DNA of 64,000 bases from Diplonema papillatum (lineage: Eukaryota; Euglenozoa; Diplonemea; Diplonemida; Diplonemidae). Shown here in pieces: positions 40,618 to 52,283 of this stretch; the first letter of the stretch is position 1, and each line of letters begins with the position of its first letter. Position numbers and translations under genes: made by a program. The stretch is taken from positions 1-64,000 of the forward strand of contig JAPJBO010000336.1 of NCBI GenBank assembly GCA_030068145.1, written 5' to 3'. A model generated the notes under the pieces. That model had not been told where the DNA came from, did no database searches, and saw only the letters and a program-made list of their open reading frames with translations.

Positions 40618-41750
40618 CCAGGCGGGCCCCTAACTAGGAATGGGAACAAAATGCTGGCAACTGGAGACGGTCTTTGGTTCCGAGTTGAGCGCGGCGAGTG
40701 GACAATTACTGAACCCCTGTCCGAAACGGATAAGCTACGGATCCGAAGACCCTAACCCTCACTGCTCCCGTTCCCCCTCACACAACCTGTCCTAAACTAG
40801 CCCACTACACGTTTCGATCACCATTCGGTGACGCATAGCCTTCATTACCATGAAACGCCGTGTCACGTTTGACCTCACATACCATGTTTCGACCTTTGCG
40901 GCTGGGAAGCGTTTCCGATAACGTTGTTTGCTGATTTCGAGAATTCCGCTGCTGACCGAGTTAGCCCACCCCGCTGGGCTGGCTGCTGATTTACAAGGTT
41001 ACCGGCTGTGACCTCCTACAATAATGTCGGAGCTCAGCTCGCGTCAGCAGGGCGTCAATAGCTCACCCGGTTCCGACATGACAGCCAATCCGCCCACCGT
41101 GGTCAAAGGGGGAAATACAGTAATGTCCAACAATCCATTCGCTTCACAACCGTCACTTACACTTACGAACACGACGCACATGCTTTAAGCCACGAATCGT
41201 TCGAAATGTGCTTTTTGTTCTCTTTTTTCTCGTTCGCATGTCTACCAGTGCGAGGAAGAGTGAAGCACCACAAAGATACAGAATGCAGCTCATCTCACAC
41301 AGTTTGTATGCGGAGTGTCAGGCGACAAGATCTTCGCAGAGCTGGTCCACACCGCTGTGGCGACTTGTCACGGACCATATCAGAACCGTCAGTCAAAACT
41401 GCGCCACCATCGGTGCACGATCATTGACTGGGCCGCGGCTCGCTCCGCGCCCACGACGTAACGACTTACACCCGCCGTAGTAGTGGAGCGACCGGATACT
41501 CCCGGAGAGATGGTCCCTGCACTCTAACTCGTCTCTTTCTGTGTGTGACTCTGGTTGCCTAGTCGGCTTACTTCCGCCGGTCTTGTCACCAGCTCCGATC
41601 AAGCCTCTGGGAACTACAGCACAGAGTTCGTTTCCTCTCCCGCAATTTCCGACTACGTCCTGCAGGAGCCAAGAGAACAAAACAAAAAACACCCGAGCAG
41701 AGTTCCTCTCCGCGGCCTCGTCCGGATCGCATCTCGTTTCTCAGCCTCTG
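40618..41750. other. Intergenic, including the 5' region of the CDF gene
   Basis: No gene or repeat recognised. Frames that run upstream of 41751 open at GTG only and are taken as 5' UTR. Confidence 0.5.
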
Positions 41751-43379
41751 ATGTTCTTGAAACTGCATCCGGGGCTGGGGTCCTCGAGGGCTCGGTTGAC
41801 ACGAGTCCGTGTTGTGAGCACGAACGGCGTGCTGCGACGAGGGGAGCAGTGGTTTTGCTTGCACGCGAACTCGCTCGTGCACTTGAAGGCGAAGTCCCGT
41901 GGTGTTGAAGCCCGGCAGCAACGTTGGCACGGGGTGCACCACCAGACTCGCGAAGAAGCAACCGCCGGCGATGACAAGTCGGGCGCAGCCGACGCCTGTC
42001 GCTCGGTCACCATCGTCGGGGCGGGCGCGAACGTGGTGCTGTGCGGACTCAAGGGTGCGGCTGGGTACGTGTCCGGAAGTTCAGCGCTGCTGGCCGACGC
42101 GTTCCACAGTTTGGGGGACTTGGTCGGCGACGCGGTGACGTTGGCGGCCATCAAGTACTCAAGAGACCCACCAGACGCGCGGTTTCCCTTCGGGAAAGGC
42201 AAGTTCGAATCCCTCGGCACCCTCGCAGTTGCTGGGTTGCTTATTGGGACAGCGTGCACGGTCGGTAGCTACGCCTGGCTTGACGTTGTCGCGATGATGT
42301 CTTCCGATTCACCATCTTCTGTGCACGTGCTCGGGTCGACTGCTTTGATATGCGCGGTTCTGAGCGTGGTAGTGAAGGAAGCCCTTTTCCGGATAACCAT
42401 CCGAGTCGGTGAAAAGGCAAGGTCCTCTGTTACGGTGGCAAATGCGCACCACCATCGGTCTGATGCTCTGTCATCCGTTGTCGCCGTGTTGGGCATTTCA
42501 GGAAACATGGCCGGATTCACGTTTTTGGACCCTGTAGCCGGCGCTGTTGTGGCCGGAATGATCTTCAAGGCCGGAGCTGAAATCGGGCTTGACGCACTCC
42601 GCGACCTCACAGACCAGTACAAACCCTGCAACCCGGAGCTGATCGACAAAATCCAGGAGCTTTGCAACCGGCGCGGCGTGCGCCTGGACAAAGAGTTCAT
42701 CAAAGCGCGTCCAATGGGGCCGTACTGCTCGTTGTACATGACTATATACGTCAAGTCCACAGCAAGCGTCAGCGGCGCTGCCAGTGTGGCTGCTGCGTTG
42801 AAGTCCGAGATTCTCATCGAGTGTGAGGAGGTGCAAACTGTGTTTATCACAGTTCTCCCGCTTTCCGCGGACAACACCTCGATTGCCAAGGACGATACGT
42901 ACACGAGTCCGGAGAAGCTGAAGAACGACGTGTACAGCGTGCTCAAGGACGTACCCGAAATCTCCGCTGTCACGCACTTCACACCTCACTATCTCTCTGG
43001 TCGTACCACGGTCAACCTCGAAGTCATCATGAATACGGACCTGGTCAAGACAATCGACTTTGCGAGCTCTGTTGCAAGAAGGGCTGAGTTGCTCATCCTC
43101 AAGAAGGTGCCTACCATCCAATACGTTGACATTCATCTGGAACTCCGATCTCTCAATCGTGTGTGTCAGACAGGAGAAGCCCCGTGGCAGAATTCTTCGA
43201 AAGAATCACCATTGCCATACGAGCAGGTAGAGGTCGTTGCCGAACCGGAGAATCTCCCATCGACACCAGAAGGCTCACACGCAGAGGCCACGACGCCCAA
43301 GACTCAGCCCGTGAAGGTCGTCTCCGTGGAGACACCCCAGAACCCCGCGCAACCGACTGGACGCGAAGAAAAGCCATAA
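41751..43379 (+). CDS. Cation diffusion facilitator, MMT/MTP-like (mitochondrial-type)
   Basis: 542 codons from the ATG at 41751. Residues 1-80 are rich in Arg and Ser with almost no acids (MFLKLHPGLGSSRARLTRVR), a likely organelle presequence. The CDF fold follows: six hydrophobic segments at about 85-105, 110-130, 155-175, 192-210, 240-256 and 258-278. The metal site is built from HSLGD in TM2 (H119, D123) and HHRSD in TM5 (H234, D238). FPFGKGKFESLG between TM2 and TM3 is the family's conserved loop. The C-terminal 240 residues include a cytoplasmic-type CDF domain and a longer, disordered Pro/Glu-rich tail. CDF proteins export Zn, Mn, Fe or Co in exchange for protons; the RDPPDARFPFGKGKFE region is closest to the MMT1/2 group that acts on mitochondrial iron, which is inference from motif memory. 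Single exon. Confidence 0.9.
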   Translation: MFLKLHPGLGSSRARLTRVRVVSTNGVLRRGEQWFCLHANSLVHLKAKSRGVEARQQRWHGVHHQTREEATAGDDKSGAADACRSVTIVGAGANVVLCGLKGAAGYVSGSSALLADAFHSLGDLVGDAVTLAAIKYSRDPPDARFPFGKGKFESLGTLAVAGLLIGTACTVGSYAWLDVVAMMSSDSPSSVHVLGSTALICAVLSVVVKEALFRITIRVGEKARSSVTVANAHHHRSDALSSVVAVLGISGNMAGFTFLDPVAGAVVAGMIFKAGAEIGLDALRDLTDQYKPCNPELIDKIQELCNRRGVRLDKEFIKARPMGPYCSLYMTIYVKSTASVSGAASVAAALKSEILIECEEVQTVFITVLPLSADNTSIAKDDTYTSPEKLKNDVYSVLKDVPEISAVTHFTPHYLSGRTTVNLEVIMNTDLVKTIDFASSVARRAELLILKKVPTIQYVDIHLELRSLNRVCQTGEAPWQNSSKESPLPYEQVEVVAEPENLPSTPEGSHAEATTPKTQPVKVVSVETPQNPAQPTGREEKP

Positions 43380-46300
43380 GCACTTCCGTCCTGACGGGGC
43401 GTCCTTCCATGACGGCCCGGTCGCTAGCTCTGCTCTCGAAGGTACTGCGTGACACATGGGCTGTTCAGCAACATCGGTACATTTAATGACCGAAGTTCGC
43501 TAGCCGACAGAACCACCCGTCAACTTGCACGCGTGGAAGGAAGCTCGTCTGACCCACTTGAGCCGATACTACCGGTTTGGACTTAGGTGTTGCATACTTG
43601 CCATTCGACAGAGCTTATCCAACCCCTGTTTCGCACGCAAGGTGGAGGTGACGCAGAACGATACAGACAATCGCGAGGCAGACGTGCCGACCTGCCTTTC
43701 GTCGCGGCAATTGGAGTCTGTTTCCTCTCCTACGCAAGCAAGCCGCCAAAGCCGGCCCGTATTTGGGGTTGTTGCACAAATTCGCCCCGACAAATAGCCT
43801 CACCCACCACGGACATGGGCCAGTCGGTCTTAAGGCAAGGTGTATTTGCTCGCCTCAACGCTGCCACTGACCAGCAGCACCAAGCTTTCTGACAAAACAA
43901 TACCGTACAAGTAGCAGCCCTGAAAGGACGAGAAAAAGGCGGCGCGTGCTTTACATCCTATCACTAGCTTTCCGTCGGTTGCTCATGCATCGCAGACGTT
44001 TTCGGGGGTCCTTCCTGGCTCGCGTTTGGTGGGTAGTGCCAATCGATATTTTCCTGTCCTGTGCTCTGTTGTGGGCCGCGGGCGGTGCGTTGAAATGTTC
44101 CGTCCATCAGTAGTTTATCCTTTGGTGCCCTGTACCATACATTTTGGTCGAGCCGTGGCTAAATTGCTGCGTTCGAGCATCGCAAAAAATAATGCCGCCG
44201 CTGCTCAATCTTCTCCTCCCAAGCAAGACCCTGAAGGCCAGTTTGGGATATCTCCTCTCTTTTGTCTCCTCCGTGCTAGTGCTTTTGCCCTGGGGCAGGC
44301 GAAAACGTCACCTGACGTTCCTGTGTTATACCATCGAACGGAATGCTCGCACTTCAGGCGTGTCGCATCGAGCATGTCCACCGCCAGTATTTGCTGCAAC
44401 AAGAGCAGAGACCGGATATTGGCACTTCCGCAGCTAGCTTTGCAACGGACCTTCCTAAAAAAGGGCCCGCTTTTTTATCAGCGACCTCTAACCTTGCATG
44501 CGATGAACCGGGAAACCCTGGGTCCGTTGTGGTGTGAACGCGCAAATCGCTCGTGGTCAATTAAGATGTTAGGGGGCTCCGTTAGACAGCAACCAGGCAC
44601 AGAGCATCCTCGCGCTCGCATCTGCGTAGGGAACGCCGGCTTTAACTGGCGAGTTCTCTTTGGCCACGGCATTCCACGCCTGCGGAGTGCCTTCGTCCAA
44701 TGGTCAGTTCCAGACGAGGTTCCATCGACAGCAACCACTTAGGTAGACGACCATTTTTCCCGCTGGAACCCCGTGTTCAAAAGTCCCGGCGCCGCCTTTG
44801 TACCAGGTGCGCTATCGGAGTCAATGCAGCCGAACGTAAAATTGAAGTCTGCAGCTTTCACTTCATCTGAACAGCGGAGCAATTTCTGCTTCGTCGAAAT
44901 TTTGAGTGTTTTGGCAAACCTGCCTAGCGCTGCCTTTCTGACCTGGCTTGACCGCCTCGGTCTCTGTCCCGCAGTTGAAACGTCGAGAGACTTCACTCTC
45001 TCTCTCTCTCGCAGCTCTTCGTCGCCATTTCATTTGGTCTCTTCCTTTACCTGCAGTATCGGACGTCACATGCAGTGAAAAGCAGCGAGCGCCAGTTCTG
45101 GGCGACTTGCCCCCGCATTTACGCTGTGCCTACGAACCGTTCGTCCTACAATCAGGACAAGCATATGAGAGAAAAACCCCTGCCTAACGCAAATGGGCAC
45201 AGACCATGCTTACCGTTGTGAGGTGAGCTAGAAAGAGTCTCAGGATACTTGTCAAATGACAAGCACACACTGTGCCATGTGACAAGTACCTTTGCCAAGG
45301 CTTGTACGTCTCAGACGTATGACAAGCGTGGTGTGGACCACCTGGTTCTTGGATGGCTTGGCGTCTCTGCTGCAGTATTCCTTCCTCCGGACCTTTCTCC
45401 GGAGTCGACGCACTCGAAATTCGACTTCTACGCAGTATATTCGCAAGTGGGATGGACCTTCGCAGGGGCTCACGCTCACTCACTCAAAGTTCAGTATTCC
45501 CGCAAAGCCCGCAGAGCAGGGAGTGAAGACTAGATGATGCAAAGTGAAGAGGAAGCGCGAAGCAACCAACCCGGACGAACCAGCGCGATGCAAGACCAGG
45601 CGACCAAGAGAAGGAGGGGGGCCCGATCCAGAGACCGGGACTGAATAGTCTGTAATGAGCCTTTCTGCTGGAGGAGCTCACTCAAAAATCGACTTATATG
45701 CCTGTAAGAGGGAAGCGTTTGCGTCGAATTACAGTGTTGCGATAGTCGCCCAGCCCCCTAATACGAGCTCCAGAATCGCATCCAGCCCTGCCGCCCCAAC
45801 CTTCTCGGAGACGGTCCCGGCATAATTCCTCCAGTGTCTTCCTTTGCGAGGTGCATCCTTTCTGTTTGGTCTCATCCGTCAAACGCATACCCAGGGGAAA
45901 AGCAATTCGACCATGGGCGCAATCAAGACGCTTACTCTGAAGCTGCACTATGCAAAGGCGCAAAGAGTGAACCGACCTGTTCCGTGGTATGCACGCCTTG
46001 TTACTGTCAATTTGGCACACTGGCGAATCGGCCTAAAAGCCAAGTTCTTCAAGCAACACGATTGTATTTTAAGTGCTGTTCCATCCTTGGGGGAACGAGA
46101 TTGAGTAGACGTGCGAATGCGACGACACACCACACAGGTTCGCGCGTTTCAAAACCGGCAAGGTTGTCCGCTGGAATTCGAAGAGACGCCACTGGAGACG
46201 CACCAAGTTGAAGATGTAAGTGGAGCACTCTTGAAAGCATGCAGCTCGGCTCACCCCCCGTCGCCTGTACTATCAGGTGCACGCTGCGCCCCCCTTTTCT

Positions 46301-46855
46301 TTGTATCACTTGGTGACTTTCTGCTTGTTCTTTTGAAGAACTATTAGCGCCTCTCGTCCTTTTGCATTCAAGCACAAGAGTGCAGCGGGCGTCATACATT
46401 AGCAACCATTGCAACCATCGGGAGAAGGTTCAATACGGTAACCGTGTCTCCTTTGCAGACCATGACGGGACTTCAAGAAGGTTTGCAGAGCATGCATCAA
46501 GTTGAACGGAAACTTACCTACAACAACTTCCGGAACGATTTGCCAGGCCACGGCGTCCTGGCGCTACACTGTGCATCGAAATTCCGATCACAGGGTTGTC
46601 TTGGAAAGCAGAAGCCTGATTTTATCTTTAGCGTCGGTGTGCACGTCGACGAGGACGTTTCCAGATCTGCCGCTACACACTGACACCGTAGCGAGCCATG
46701 ATTCTCACATTGCGGTCTTTGCTTTTCGTTTTTTTTGCCTGTGACAGGGTTGGCAAGCTGAAACACAACAGAGGGCCAGAGCTTCTTGCAGGGGTAGCGG
46801 GTTGGGGGGGACAAAAAACGGTTTACCGGAGCGTGTGCAGTACAAGGACTCGGCA
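43380..46855. other. Long intergenic stretch, no gene supported
   Basis: Nearly 3.5 kb with only short frames. The longest (44026-44742) begins at TTG, has no domain and is rejected. CT-rich microsatellite (CTCTCTCTCT) lies at 44995-45010. No tRNA or repeat was seen. Confidence 0.5.
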
Positions 46856-48775
46856 ATGGTGTCTCCTAGCGTCAAGCACTTCCGCCCGGATGTCAAGCGT
46901 GACATGAAGTACGTGCTGGTGTCTGGAGGTGTGTGCAGCTCCCTCGGCAAAGGCGTCACGACGAGTTCTATCGGCGCACTGCTGAAGGCGAAGGGCTTCA
47001 GGGTAACAGCCACCAAGATTGACCCGTATCTGAACATCGACGCGGGGTTGATGAGCCCGTATGAGCACGGTGAGGTGTTCGTGTTGGACGACGGTGGCGA
47101 GGCGGATCTGGACTTGGGCAACTACGAGAGGATGATGGGGCTTTCGCTGAAGCGGGCGAATAACATCACGACGGGCAAGATTTACAGCTCGGTTATCAAC
47201 AAAGAAAGGCGCGGCGACTACTTGGGGCGGACGGTCCAGGTGGTCCCGCACATCACGAGCGAGGTTGTGAAGTGGATTGACAGCGTGGCGCACACCCCAA
47301 CCGACGGATCAGGGCTTTGCCCTCACATTTGCGTCATCGAACTGGGCGGGACCGTGGGCGACATTGAGTCGGCTACGTTCTTGGAAGCCATCCGACAGTT
47401 CAAGTTCAATCTCCCTCCCAACTCCATGTGCTTCGTGCACTGCAGTTACATCCCGATCATGTCGGGCCAGAAGACTAAGCCGACACAACACACTGTTAAG
47501 GCCTTGCAATCCGTCGGGATCCAGCCGGACATTCTGGTCGCGCGCTGCTCTGAACCCATCGAAGAAGCGACCAAGCGCAAGATCTCCAACCAATGCAACG
47601 TGTACCCTGGCCGCGTGATCAGCGCACACAACCTGAAGAACCTTTTCGACTTCATCGACTTGCTCGAGGACCAAGACATGTTCAAAATCATCAGCGACGT
47701 GCTCCGCCTTACGATTCCCGAGCCCGTCCCAGCCGTCGTGCAGAAGTCCCTTACCCCCGTGATCGCCCCCGGGTTGAAGACACTGGAAGACTGGCGCAAC
47801 TACTCTCGGTCGGTTGACAAGGCAAGGGAAGGCGCGGACGTCCGTATCGCATTCGTCGGCAAGTACATCAAGGGTGGCGACGACGCCTACGCTTCGGTCG
47901 TCAAAGCGCTGGAGCACAGCGCCGTCGCAGTGGGGAGGAACTTGGTCATCGAATTTATTAGTTCGACCGACCTTCAACCCATTGAGGCGCCTGTCGTCGA
48001 CGTCGCAGCGGCGGCTGACTTGGCGAACGAGGAGGAAGGCAAGAAGAGCGACGTGAAGGTAGCAGACCCTTCGGATCTGTACGAAATCGCTGTGGCGAAG
48101 ATGAAGTCGTGCGACGGGATTTTCGTCCCAGGCGGCTTCGGAGACCGCGGGATCGAAGGCAAGGTGAAGGCCGCTCAACTGGCCAGGGAGTGGAAGAAGC
48201 CGTACTTCGGAGTCTGCCTCGGGATGCAAGTTGCCATCATCGACTTCGCCCGCAGCATCGTCGGGCTCTCGGACGCCACCTCCGAAGAGTTTGACATTGC
48301 GAAGGAGTCGTCGCACCACGTCCTCAAGTACATGCCCGAGATCCCCAAAGAGTCCATGGGCGCCAACATGCGCTTGGGCTCGCGGTGGGTGGACATCGTT
48401 GAAGAGGACAGCCTCGCTTACAAGCTGTACGGAGGCTGCCAGAAGATCGCCGAGCGACACAGGCACCGATACGAGTTCAACATCGACTTCTACGACAAAT
48501 TCGTCGAGAAAGGGTTCCGCTTCGTCGGGAAGGACGAGTCGAAAGAGCGAATGGACATCATCGAGCTCGACCGCTCGGTGCACCCGTTCTTCTTGGCCGT
48601 GCAGTACCACCCCGAGTTCAAGTCGAGACCCGGCGTGCCTTCCCCGCCGTTCCTCGGCTTCGTATTCGCTGCGGCGAACCCTGACAAGATTGACGCTGGC
48701 CTCGACAAGTGTCTTTCCGATGGTCCCAACGTGTTGTTCATGCACCTGGACGTCAACGCGACGCAGTTGCGCTAG
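46856..48775 (+). CDS. CTP synthase (glutamine-hydrolysing)
   Basis: 639 codons from the ATG at 46856; MKYVLVSGG at 46904 is an alternative start matching the family's usual N-terminus. The enzyme makes CTP from UTP, ATP and glutamine, the last step of pyrimidine nucleotide synthesis. The synthase domain has SGGVCSSLGKGVTTSSIG (P-loop, about residues 22-40), IDPYLNIDAG, SPYEHGEVFVLDDGGE, LGGTVGDIES and SGQKTKPTQH. The C-terminal class I glutaminase has the oxyanion strand PGGFGDRG, the nucleophile Cys454 in GVCLGMQ, and the His585/Glu587 pair in QYHPEF. Eukaryotic forms are near 590 residues; the extra length is the N-terminal 16 and an acidic insert (about 385-405, NEEEGKKSD). It is a single exon and clearly functional. 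Location is cytosolic by default, as no targeting sequence is seen. Confidence 0.98.
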   Translation: MVSPSVKHFRPDVKRDMKYVLVSGGVCSSLGKGVTTSSIGALLKAKGFRVTATKIDPYLNIDAGLMSPYEHGEVFVLDDGGEADLDLGNYERMMGLSLKRANNITTGKIYSSVINKERRGDYLGRTVQVVPHITSEVVKWIDSVAHTPTDGSGLCPHICVIELGGTVGDIESATFLEAIRQFKFNLPPNSMCFVHCSYIPIMSGQKTKPTQHTVKALQSVGIQPDILVARCSEPIEEATKRKISNQCNVYPGRVISAHNLKNLFDFIDLLEDQDMFKIISDVLRLTIPEPVPAVVQKSLTPVIAPGLKTLEDWRNYSRSVDKAREGADVRIAFVGKYIKGGDDAYASVVKALEHSAVAVGRNLVIEFISSTDLQPIEAPVVDVAAAADLANEEEGKKSDVKVADPSDLYEIAVAKMKSCDGIFVPGGFGDRGIEGKVKAAQLAREWKKPYFGVCLGMQVAIIDFARSIVGLSDATSEEFDIAKESSHHVLKYMPEIPKESMGANMRLGSRWVDIVEEDSLAYKLYGGCQKIAERHRHRYEFNIDFYDKFVEKGFRFVGKDESKERMDIIELDRSVHPFFLAVQYHPEFKSRPGVPSPPFLGFVFAAANPDKIDAGLDKCLSDGPNVLFMHLDVNATQLR

Positions 48776-51461
48776 TGTGTGGATGAAGAAGAGGTAGAGG
48801 TTTCCCACGTCGGCACCTTCTTTCGTTTGGCACAACATTCGACTCTTCCGACCAATTAGAGGACGGCATGAAAGGAGCGGGCGGGCGAGAGTCGAGTGCA
48901 CTTTGGCCTCAAATCCCTTTCCAGCAAATAGGGGTGGGGGGTGGGCCGGCGCCCCGGGGGGGGGGGGGACCCTCGGAAAAAGTGTCGTCGGTACCTCCCT
49001 CAACGACCGGTTGTTCTCCCCCGGCTCGTGGAACCCGAGCATTTAATGGGGCAAAACAGAAGCAGCAAGACGAAGCAACGGGGAGGGAAGTCCACCTGAC
49101 GACAGGCGCGAAACTGTCTCCGTGTGCCGTTTCCAGCGACAAACGGACTTCGGCTCCCGAATCCTCGTTTGGAGACGCCCAGTTTCCTCGAGTTCCGTCC
49201 CCGCCCGTTTCTCGGCTTCGTGTTTGCTGCCGGGTGCCAACGTCGGCGCCGGCTTCGGCACGCGTCCTGCCAACGTCCACTGACAGAGTACACATGTACC
49301 TGAGCGTCACCACGACGCGCGGCACATGCAGTGCTCCCGTAATTAACCTCAAAAAGCCTGCTTCTCGAAAAACGGCCTTCCAACACCGACGTCCGCGTTT
49401 GGCCCCCGCAGAAAACGCCACCAATTGAAACTAGACTGCGAATAGTGGCGGTCTCCGCTGCCATCGAGGAAATAATGCTAAGTAAGCGCCTCTGCCCTGG
49501 TCCAACCGGGAACGCTGATCGTCTGTAGATGCGGCAGACCGCTTCTCCCACTACGCCACCCTGGCAGGCAGGAACGACGATAGTGCATGAAACTGTTGGA
49601 TGGAAAAAGAAAACGTAGGCAGCGCGTTTCGTCGAGTCAGGGCTCCTGACCCGAAAACGGAGTAGGACAGGAGAGGAGACGATCACCCGGCACGCACACG
49701 TAAGCACGCTTGGCTGCGATACCGGGCGCGAGAGCGCACCCTGCCCCCCACAGGCGCATCCGCATCGATTCACCGTCACAGGCGTATCACGGGAATCTCA
49801 TGTCTTTTACGGGAGTTACGTCATAAAGCGTAAACGGCGGCCAGATTCCATCAGCATGGGGGACTGGCTGTTGCGGGATCGGCGGCGGGGGGGTGCCTCG
49901 GGAGGACTCTCGTGTAGAACCTCATCCCGGTGCATTCCACCGAGGATTCCCTCGCGTGTTCCCATCCACGTCCGCATCTCTCTCTGCCCTTTGCACCCAC
50001 CCTCGGATTCATCACAAACAACACAAAAGAAAGAAGACGCACGAAGAGAAGGAAGTTGAATATTACTGTGCCGCTGCTGGGGAATTCCGCAGAAGGTGCG
50101 CTGGCCAACAGCGGTGGTGTGCCTGATGGGTTGTACCGTGCATAGAATGCGTGGGTGCTGATTCCACCTAGCAGAATCTGCTCCGCTTGTCATGCCGTGC
50201 ATACTGCGGTGAATAAAAAGCGGTGGACCTGGCAGGGGTTCGCCCCTGAGCGGGCTCTTCTGAAGATACTCCTCCGGATCCTTCGCAGCAGTTCGAGGAG
50301 TTTCCACAGAGCACAATATGCCTGTGGATGGCAAAGTCGCGGCACTACCCATGTGTAGGGGGCCAGAAATGCTGGGTGCTTCTCGGCCTTCAGCATCCCG
50401 CCAACCCCCCCCCCCCCCCCCCCCTCTGTTGTTGGCTGTGACGAGCTACGAACAGCCGCCTGACAAACCAGACTCACACCGCTGTCCTGTCTGCAGACAC
50501 TCAGGTTCTGCGCTGATGATGGTTCGTCTTATGTGTCCGTGGCTTAAAGGACAGAAACACGGCGCGGACGGAACCAGTGCGGTGTTTAGCACATACCCAT
50601 TCCAAGCACGTTCTTGCAAGCCCCCGTTTCTGTTGCCCTGTTGTTCTCTATTCCCTTGCCGGCGTTTTTCTTCGTTCTTTTGGCTTCTTCTGTTACCTCT
50701 TTTTTCTGTTTTTCGGTCAGTCCCACCAAAGACATTTCTCCTCGTTTGCCTTTCCGTCTCTCCCTGCTTCACCCTCCCCTTCCCTCTTCGCGGCGGGCCC
50801 GCTTCTTCCGTGTCCTTCGATGCAGATCTATTTTACTTCGCCACATCAAAAAGCCTCTTGCTCTGCGAGACCCTGAATCCTTCCGTTTCTTCTTTTCGCG
50901 ACGTTATCAGTTGGGATCCGCTGGATGCAACGGCGAGTCTTGCCACGGCGTAGTCACGCTTCAGCGGCCCAGGGTCTCACCCCACCTGCATGTGGTCTGG
51001 CCTTTTACGAGAGAGAGAGAAGACGCCAAACCAGTCCCAAGGGTGTGGGGCTCCAATGTCAGGTGGGCGAGACTGTGATGATTGTGCATGCGTACTACCT
51101 GGTGGAACGGACGTGAGTCAAAAGAAGACCCCGCTGGGTCTGGCTCTAGTCTGACTTTGTGCAGTGCCGCAGTATAGGTGGGAGGCGGCAATAATGAGCA
51201 CCCAGCTCTTGTCCGTCATGAGAAAGCGGCAGGCCACCTGCACGGCTTCGGTAACAGCAAAACTCCTCTTTCTCAGAGAAGTGGTCAAGCCGACATTGCG
51301 AGGCAACCTCTTGGGCACATTCCTAGCGAGGGGATTGATCGCACACAGTGCCGCTTCTCCTAGCGCGTTGCGCACGGGTCTGGCCTAACTGCCACAGCAC
51401 ACAGGTCAAATTGGTCGGGAATCGGGGATGGTTGCGTAAGGCATGTTGATTTGTTTCAAAG
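48776..51461. other. Intergenic, with G-rich tract and a CTP-synthase-like scrap
   Basis: 48943-48969 is G-rich with a run of 13 G (48957-48969) and could form a quadruplex. 49191-49235 looks like a diverged copy of the CTP synthase 3' end (CTCGGCTTCGTGTTTGCTGC against CTCGGCTTCGTATTCGCTGC at 48654). A C20 run lies at 50404-50424. No gene is supported. Confidence 0.5.
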
Positions 51462-52283
51462 ATGCAATGGCGGACGCATCTGAGCTGGATGACGATGTTT
51501 AAGGTGCTGGTGTACGCGTGCCTCTGTATGAATTGGCTGTCGTTTTTTGAAGAAGACGTGGCTGCCGGGCGGCATGTCTTGGACAGACATGCGACGTGGT
51601 TCGATAGCGCGAAGGTCTTCTCTGACAGTTTGGACCAAGCCGCCTGGATTGTTCTCGTAGCTGTCTTCGAACTCGAAACTACGATCCCGATGTCGTTGCA
51701 GGCAAGCGGAGCGCAAACCGTGCTGAGCATTTTGTCGGGTGTCTGTTACGTCGTGCTCTTCTACGCTTTTGTTGGATTTGTCGGCAAGCTTTTTATGCTG
51801 CTAGACGTTGAACCATGCAGCCCTTCCACCGACATCTGCAAGGTGCCTGGAGCAACGTTCCTGACGGCTACACTCGACTTCGAAAATCCGCTGTCCCACA
51901 ACTGCAGCCTGTACATGGCGTCGTCCCTTGCCAAGGTCACTACGAATCCGATATACTTCATGACCGCTGATTACCGGCGCATCGTCGCTTTGCTGGGCAT
52001 TGACGCCCTCAACGCGGCCACGTGGCTGGCCATTCTGTGCTTGCTGCAGGTCGAGATTTCTTTCGTCCTGACGACCCCTTGCGCCGCCGGGGCCTTGGTG
52101 TTGAAGACCATGTCGTATTGCACCGTGGCGGCGGGCATTTTCATCTGGTTCTCCTTCGAGAGCTATCAAGACGCTTGGGACGCGTTCCTGTGGCTGCTCG
52201 CCTTCCTCGTCATCGAGCTGAATGTCGTCGACACCTTCTCCGCACACTTCCCTAAGGGCACCGCATTTCTTAAAAAATTCTGA
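51462..52283 (+). CDS. Six-helix membrane protein, family unknown
   Basis: 273 codons from an ATG (51462). Hydrophobic segments at about 13-29, 59-76, 85-112, 172-200, 213-232 and 239-254. Several of them carry acids inside the membrane: E70 and E72 in FELET, E198 in LLQVEIS, E252 in LVIELNV. Between helices 3 and 4 lies a polar loop with three or more Cys (CSPSTDICKVPG, SHNCSLYMA) that could form disulfides outside the membrane. The arrangement, and FELET in particular, recalls conserved hypothetical membrane proteins of marine bacteria; if so, it might be a transferred gene, but I hold this only as a weak recollection. Intronless. The codon use looks like its neighbours. Possible transport role is inference from the buried acids. 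Confidence 0.75.
   Translation: MQWRTHLSWMTMFKVLVYACLCMNWLSFFEEDVAAGRHVLDRHATWFDSAKVFSDSLDQAAWIVLVAVFELETTIPMSLQASGAQTVLSILSGVCYVVLFYAFVGFVGKLFMLLDVEPCSPSTDICKVPGATFLTATLDFENPLSHNCSLYMASSLAKVTTNPIYFMTADYRRIVALLGIDALNAATWLAILCLLQVEISFVLTTPCAAGALVLKTMSYCTVAAGIFIWFSFESYQDAWDAFLWLLAFLVIELNVVDTFSAHFPKGTAFLKKF

Noticed and set aside
44026..44742. 238-codon frame
   Set aside because: It opens at TTG, has no motif and uneven composition; intergenic by all other signs.
47309..49042. 577-codon frame on the minus strand across CTP synthase
   Set aside because: It is the antisense of a strongly conserved gene with third-position bias, and carries no domain.
49470..49565. tRNA-like sequence on the minus strand (TGGCGTAGTGGGAGAAGCGG and GGTTGGACC)
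   Set aside because: The A-box-like part is good but the B box lacks TTCGA, the acceptor arms do not pair and the anticodon loop would be nine bases.
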